From: JAUILA01 sp964563925
GTDB lineage: Bacteria; Bacteroidota; Bacteroidia; Cytophagales; Cyclobacteriaceae
Assembly (NCBI GenBank): GCA_964563925.1
Contig: CAZLZD010000023.1
Coordinates: 1-64,000 of the forward strand
DNA length: 64,000 nt
Direction: 5' to 3'
The translations under genes were made by a program, and so were the position numbers. This document shows positions 60,106-64,000 of this stretch, piece after piece. Within the stretch, counting starts at the first letter, position 1. Each line of letters opens with the position of its first letter. The notes beneath the pieces were generated by a model. The model was not told the origin of the DNA and did not search any database. It saw only the letters and a program-made list of their open reading frames with translations.

Positions 60106-62493
60106 ATGATTAGAAATTACCTTAACACAGCCATTCGTTATTTTCTCAGACATCGTTTTTTTTCCTTCCTGAACATCTTCGGACTAGCCGTAGGTTTTGC
60201 CTGCAGCCTGATGCTGGCGATGTTTGTCTGGCAGGAAGCCACCTACGACGATTTTCATGAGAACAAGGCGAATATTGTCAGGCTTATTACAGAGTTCAAG
60301 GCCGGGGAGTATCAGCAGAGTACGGCATTTGTAGGCTCTATGGCGGCACCTGCTTTTGTGCGTGACATGCCCGAAGTGGAAGATGCAGTCAGAATATTCA
60401 AATACCCAACGCTGGTAACGCACGAAGAAAATAAATTTGAGGAGTCAAGGTTTTTATGGGCTGACAGTTCATTCTTTGATATGTTTTCCTTCCCGCTGAT
60501 CCAGGGCAACCCTCGCACCGCGCTCAGCGCACCAAAACAAGTGGTTCTCACCCCGGCTACTGCCGCAAAATATTTCGGGGACCGTGATCCGATCGGACAG
60601 GTCCTTGTAATCAATAATTCTTCTGAATACGTGGTGACGGGAATTATTGAAGAAGCCCCCGTCAATTCTCAGATACGCTACGACATGATTGCTTCATTCT
60701 CTTCCCTGCGTGCCGGAAGCAATCCGTCCTGGTTCCCTGCCAACTATTATACGTATCTCTACCTTCATCCCGAAGCTGACCGGGAGGCATTAAATGCAAA
60801 AATAAATGCATATATGGTGGACCTCGGCGACGAGATCCGGCTGACCGGTGAGAATTACCTCAAGTACCATTTCGAAAACCTCACCGACGTACACCTGCGC
60901 TCTGAATATTCCGGACTGGAACCAAATATTGATCAGCGATATGTGATTATCTTTTTTATAGTAACCATATTAATCCTGGTCATAGCTTGTATCAATTATA
61001 TGAACCTGGCCACTGCCCGGGCTGCCGATCGGGGAACAGAAGTTGGAGTTCGCAAGGTAATGGGCGCACATCGCGGCCAGCTCTTCTGGCAATACATCAC
61101 CGAATCGTTCCTGAGTGTGTTGATTGCAGCCGGATTATCAATTGTTCTCGCAGCGGTTATCCTGCCTGTTTTTAACGAGGCCCTCAGCCGGGATTATTCG
61201 ATGGATGTATTTATGGCTCCGTTGCCGGTTATTGTCATCGCCACCGTGCTGATCCTGGTTTCCATAGGCGCAGGGTTGTACCCTGCCATGGTGCTTACTC
61301 AATTTAATCCGGTAAAAACACTCAAAGGTTCATTCAGTACCTCGGCTGCCGGACTTGGGCTACGGAGGGCTCTGATTGTTTTTCAATTTGTCGTATCTGC
61401 CGGACTTATTATCAGTTCACTGGTTATTTACCAGCAACTTGATTTCATAAAGACCAGTAACCTGGGGTACCAGAAAGAAAATGTCATCGCACAGAGTGTG
61501 GATGACGACGTGATAGCTTCGTTTGAGGCATTAAAGAGCCAGCTTTCCTCTATTCCCCAGGTTGAATCCGTTACCCTGATTTATGAAACGCCGGTCTCCA
61601 TCGGTTGGGGCGACGGGTTGGTAACGCCGGAGGGAGAGCAAATTCTTATTAATGCCAATCCGGTCGAACAAGACTATTTGAAAACATTCAAAATTAAATT
61701 ACTGGCTGGCCGGGATTTCGACCGGCAGGACCAGATACAGGCCAATTCCGACAGCGCCTATTTTCTTGACCAGGAATCGCGTAACATTATCTTAAATGCA
61801 CGGGCCGCGCGTGACCTCGGCTGGGAACCTGAGGAAGCCATTGGCAAACGGCTTGACTTCAAGGGCAATTCTACCATCATCGGTGTGACCGAAAACTTCT
61901 ACTTCGCCCCGGTACATGAGGAAGTCGGACCGCTGATCCTGTTTGTGGAGAAAGCATACAACCAGATGGCGGTCAGGCTTAGCGGGGGGGATATGCCGGG
62001 AGCACTGGACCTGATTGAATCAGAATGGGAAAAAATTGCGCCTCATATTCCTTTTGATCCGCAGTTTCTGGACGAGGAGTATAATGCGATGTATGAGAAT
62101 GAAGAAAAGCTCGGTATGCTCTTCGCGTTCTTCACCGTCCTGACCATAACACTGGGCGTTCTTGGTCTGCTTGGCCTTTCTGCCCTGATGATCAGTCACA
62201 GAACCCGTGAAATCGGGATACGAAAAGTCCTCGGCGCCTCTGTTCAGCAGATTGTGGGGGTATTATCAGTTGATTTCGTCAAGCTGGTGCTGATCGCCTT
62301 CGTAATCGCAATACCCATCGCCTGGTATGCCATGGATCAGTGGCTGCAGACATTTGCTCACCGGATTTCCATGCCGTGGTATTTATTTGTCATCTCGGGC
62401 ATCGCCTTACTGGTGCTGACCCTCGCCACCCTGAGTACCCAGACAGTTCGGGCCGCGTTACGCAACCCCACCGATGTGATGCGCAGTGAATGA
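60106..62493 (+). CDS. FtsX/MacB-type ABC permease, sigma-54-type promoter
   Basis: A 795-residue permease of the same family as the gene at 55146. First helix FLNIFGLAVGFACSLML, then the large periplasmic domain (about 50-280), three central helices including ARAADRGTEVGVRKVMGAHRG, a second periplasmic domain and a last three-helix block with REIGIRKVLGASVQQIVG. No ATPase gene is next to it. The sigma-54-type promoter and tandem palindromes upstream indicate activation by an enhancer-binding protein located elsewhere. It may export a peptide, lipid or antimicrobial; nothing in the sequence narrows this. Confidence 0.88.
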   Translation: MIRNYLNTAIRYFLRHRFFSFLNIFGLAVGFACSLMLAMFVWQEATYDDFHENKANIVRLITEFKAGEYQQSTAFVGSMAAPAFVRDMPEVEDAVRIFKYPTLVTHEENKFEESRFLWADSSFFDMFSFPLIQGNPRTALSAPKQVVLTPATAAKYFGDRDPIGQVLVINNSSEYVVTGIIEEAPVNSQIRYDMIASFSSLRAGSNPSWFPANYYTYLYLHPEADREALNAKINAYMVDLGDEIRLTGENYLKYHFENLTDVHLRSEYSGLEPNIDQRYVIIFFIVTILILVIACINYMNLATARAADRGTEVGVRKVMGAHRGQLFWQYITESFLSVLIAAGLSIVLAAVILPVFNEALSRDYSMDVFMAPLPVIVIATVLILVSIGAGLYPAMVLTQFNPVKTLKGSFSTSAAGLGLRRALIVFQFVVSAGLIISSLVIYQQLDFIKTSNLGYQKENVIAQSVDDDVIASFEALKSQLSSIPQVESVTLIYETPVSIGWGDGLVTPEGEQILINANPVEQDYLKTFKIKLLAGRDFDRQDQIQANSDSAYFLDQESRNIILNARAARDLGWEPEEAIGKRLDFKGNSTIIGVTENFYFAPVHEEVGPLILFVEKAYNQMAVRLSGGDMPGALDLIESEWEKIAPHIPFDPQFLDEEYNAMYENEEKLGMLFAFFTVLTITLGVLGLLGLSALMISHRTREIGIRKVLGASVQQIVGVLSVDFVKLVLIAFVIAIPIAWYAMDQWLQTFAHRISMPWYLFVISGIALLVLTLATLSTQTVRAALRNPTDVMRSE

Positions 62494-62494
62494 T

Positions 62495-63127
62495 TCAATC
62501 AGGGAGCAAACTGAGGATATGTTCGGGTAACTCCATGTCTTTCTTGCCGGAAACAGGTTCAGGGGTGCCAAATTGACGTGATACGGGTAGAATGCCTGTC
62601 CATACGGGGTAGTTTTCATCTTCCTTTTCGTCGGATGGTCCGCCGACCCGTCTTTTCGCAGAGGCGGTGGTAATCGGAAAGGCCAGGACACGGGTGGCTA
62701 TCAGTTCTCCCTGTGTGATCGGTCGCAGTTTCTCCCACCGACCGGGAATAACCTGCTCGGTGAATGCCCGCAGACAGGATTCCTTCCTGGCAGGATCCGT
62801 GATTTCCGTGGCGCTGGAATAAACCACCACCGAATCATAATTCATGCTGTGATGCAATGCCGAAGCGGCCAGCACCAGGGCGTTCATGGTAAATACGGTT
62901 ATACATACCTGACCGGAAACTAACTTCTCCAGGAAAGCACTTTTCACCGACCCATGGATTATCAGATGATCTTCATACAGGACATACCCGGTAGGGAGTG
63001 CCCTGGCTTGTCCGTCTTCCACAAAAGAAACGGTACACAGCACATTATTCTCCAGGATCTCACGAATAACAAGCGGATCGGTAGTGCCGCGGTATGCAAG
63101 CCGCGAAGGTGTCAGGTCGGGGGTCAT
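62495..63127 (-). CDS. Pyridoxamine 5'-phosphate oxidase (PPOX) superfamily flavoprotein
   Basis: A 210-residue split-barrel protein of the FMN-binding PPOX/NimA-like group. The pattern is VIREILENNVLCTVSF, ALPTGYVLYEDHLIIHGS, LVSGQVCITVFTMNALVLA, HSMNYDSVVVYSSATE and WEKLRPITQGELIATRVLAF. Such proteins reduce nitro compounds or bind haem or F420. The start is ATG 63127 rather than an in-frame start 98 codons upstream, which would overlap the histidine phosphatase gene on the other strand. It ends one base from the permease stop, convergently. Confidence 0.8.
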   Translation of the reverse strand: MTPDLTPSRLAYRGTTDPLVIREILENNVLCTVSFVEDGQARALPTGYVLYEDHLIIHGSVKSAFLEKLVSGQVCITVFTMNALVLAASALHHSMNYDSVVVYSSATEITDPARKESCLRAFTEQVIPGRWEKLRPITQGELIATRVLAFPITTASAKRRVGGPSDEKEDENYPVWTGILPVSRQFGTPEPVSGKKDMELPEHILSLLPD

Positions 63128-63204
63128 AGAGGTAGTTGATTTGATGCCGGTAAAGATACTGGCCGGTGCAAGATTTTCCAGTATCTTTATTGAAAAGATC
63201 AGCA

Positions 63205-63729
63205 ATGAAAGTAAAGTATCTCTTACCTGTATTCGCCTGCTGGCTGTTTTCATGTACGGCAGTCGCACAGAAGGACCCGGTAACACTGATTCTGGTACGT
63301 CACGCAGAAAAGGCAACCGAGCCGGCCGACAATCCGCCTCTGACCACGCAGGGAAAACAACGCGCCGAACAATTAAGCCACCTGCTTTCACAGCAGGATG
63401 TGACAGCCATTTATTCCACACCGTTCCTGAGAAATATGGAGACGGTTAGACCGCTGTCTGCCCGGACCGGGTTGGAGATCACCCAATACGATCCCCGTGG
63501 CAATCCCGAAGAATTTCTTAGCAACCTGGCTGCTGAACACGCCGGCGGGGTCGTGGTCGTGTGCGGCCACTCCAATACCGTTCCGATGATGCTGAATGCC
63601 CTCACCGGCAGCCAGTCCTACGAACAACTGGAGGAGTCTGATTATAACGACGTTTTCATTGTCACCCTGTGGCCTGGGAATTCGCCGGATGTGTTGCACC
63701 TTACCTATGCTGACCGGGGCGAAGATTAA
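63205..63729 (+). CDS. Exported histidine phosphatase family protein (SixA-like)
   Basis: A 174-residue protein with a signal peptide (MKVKYLLPVFACWLFSC) and a branch-1 histidine-phosphatase fold: LVRHAEKATEP (catalytic R-H-A), IYSTPFLRNMET and VVVCGHSNTVP with the second His. It is short, like SixA. Substrate unknown; a periplasmic phosphomonoesterase is likely. The Cys in the signal could be a lipobox (LFSC). A TATCTTTA box at 63182-63189 is a possible promoter. Confidence 0.82.
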   Translation: MKVKYLLPVFACWLFSCTAVAQKDPVTLILVRHAEKATEPADNPPLTTQGKQRAEQLSHLLSQQDVTAIYSTPFLRNMETVRPLSARTGLEITQYDPRGNPEEFLSNLAAEHAGGVVVVCGHSNTVPMMLNALTGSQSYEQLEESDYNDVFIVTLWPGNSPDVLHLTYADRGED

Positions 63730-63751
63730 TCGGGTAAGGGAGAATCCTCAG

Positions 63752-64000
63752 TCAGTCGTGCCATTGAGAAGCCGGAATACCGGCCTGGTCCGGTGAATGT
63801 TCCTTTTGCCGGTGAGAGAAAACAGATGTATCCGGGGTGTATTCAATGGAGTTGAGCCTGAAATCAGCATACATGAAGTCTGCTTCCGGATATTCCCAGA
63901 TGGCCTGTACGCGGTGGGGCACCAGCAACCCGTTTACACTACGATAATTGGTTACTTTCCCTTTCCAGTCACGGATATGATCTTTATCCGAATACCGCTT
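63752..64000 (-). CDS. C-terminal part of a DUF6544-like protein (runs off window)
   Basis: Only the last 82 codons are present, ending at the TGA at 63752-63754. The visible part, DWKGKVTNYRSVNGLLVPHRV, then AIWEYPEADFMYADFRLNSI with Y-T-P-D near the end, resembles the C-terminal region of DUF6544 (formerly DUF6920) proteins, which have no known function. It is convergent with the histidine phosphatase gene. Confidence 0.5.
   Translation of the reverse strand, partial: KRYSDKDHIRDWKGKVTNYRSVNGLLVPHRVQAIWEYPEADFMYADFRLNSIEYTPDTSVFSHRQKEHSPDQAGIPASQWHD

Noticed and set aside
1..64000. tRNA, rRNA, CRISPR, insertion sequence, integron or prophage genes
   Set aside because: Looked for repeats, cloverleaf-like ends, transposase motifs and spaced direct repeats; none was seen.

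Overview
The window reads as chromosomal DNA of a free-living, heterotrophic member of the Bacteroidota, most likely near the Cytophagales. The evidence is a CotH-type protein ending in a type IX secretion (T9SS) sorting domain, many short-signal lipoproteins, two secreted sulfatases, a GH130 protein, large FtsX/MacB-type permeases of 790-800 residues without an adjacent ATPase, a ThuA plus PVC-type cytochrome pair, and -7 promoter boxes of the Bacteroidota form TAnnTTTG close to start codons. I saw no tRNA, rRNA, CRISPR array, insertion sequence, phage gene or composition break. Genes are packed tightly and many neighbours share ATGA or TAATG stop/start overlaps. No gene-free stretch exceeds 300 bases.

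Layout. 1-1197: a TetR regulator coupled to the start of an exporter-like gene that leaves the window. 1377-6195: DsrE-like protein, VOC protein, a small conserved protein, a GH130 lipoprotein, then an SbtA-type bicarbonate permease with a small helical partner gene and a divergent LysR regulator. 6198-9603: TPR protein, sulfatase and a THEM-like thioesterase. 9670-16446: a xylose locus (xylA, xylB, a divergent Nudix/winged-helix regulator with an operator next to the xylB promoter) followed by an APC permease and a sugar porter. 16550-24643: peptidases, a J-domain membrane protein, Rrf2 regulator, AhpD-like protein, class V aminotransferase, and a pair of exported amidohydrolases, the second of which has lost its metal ligands.

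24735-29204: a surface CotH protein convergent with a DUF4956 / HlyD adaptor / TolC-like operon. 29384-33589: a very large secreted SGNH-like/propeller/cytochrome c lipoprotein with a ThuA protein. 33596-38730: sulfatase, lipoproteins, S9 peptidase, lspA. 38914-40275: a membrane sensor with a histidine-kinase H-box but no ATPase domain. 40272-45526: a seven-gene operon (amidohydrolase, TfoX-N, PqqB-like, DinB-like, thioesterase, VOC, methyltransferase). 45653-55079: a BASS transporter with an acyltransferase, a Tiki/ChaN-like lipoprotein, serine hydrolase, NYN/LOTUS protein, Tat-exported DinB protein and S9 peptidase. 55146-64000: two FtsX permeases flanking an operon with a serine hydrolase and an exported acetolactate-decarboxylase-like protein, then a PPOX protein, a histidine phosphatase and a fragment of a DUF6544-like gene.

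The most interesting points are: a sigma-54-type promoter with two tandem palindromic upstream sites 21 bp apart in front of the second FtsX permease; the DUF4956-HlyD-TolC set, which looks like an envelope-spanning complex with an unusual inner-membrane partner; the paired active/inactive amidohydrolases; the sbtA partner gene; and the kinase-like protein with no ATPase. All functions are inferred by reading the protein sequences; no database search was run.
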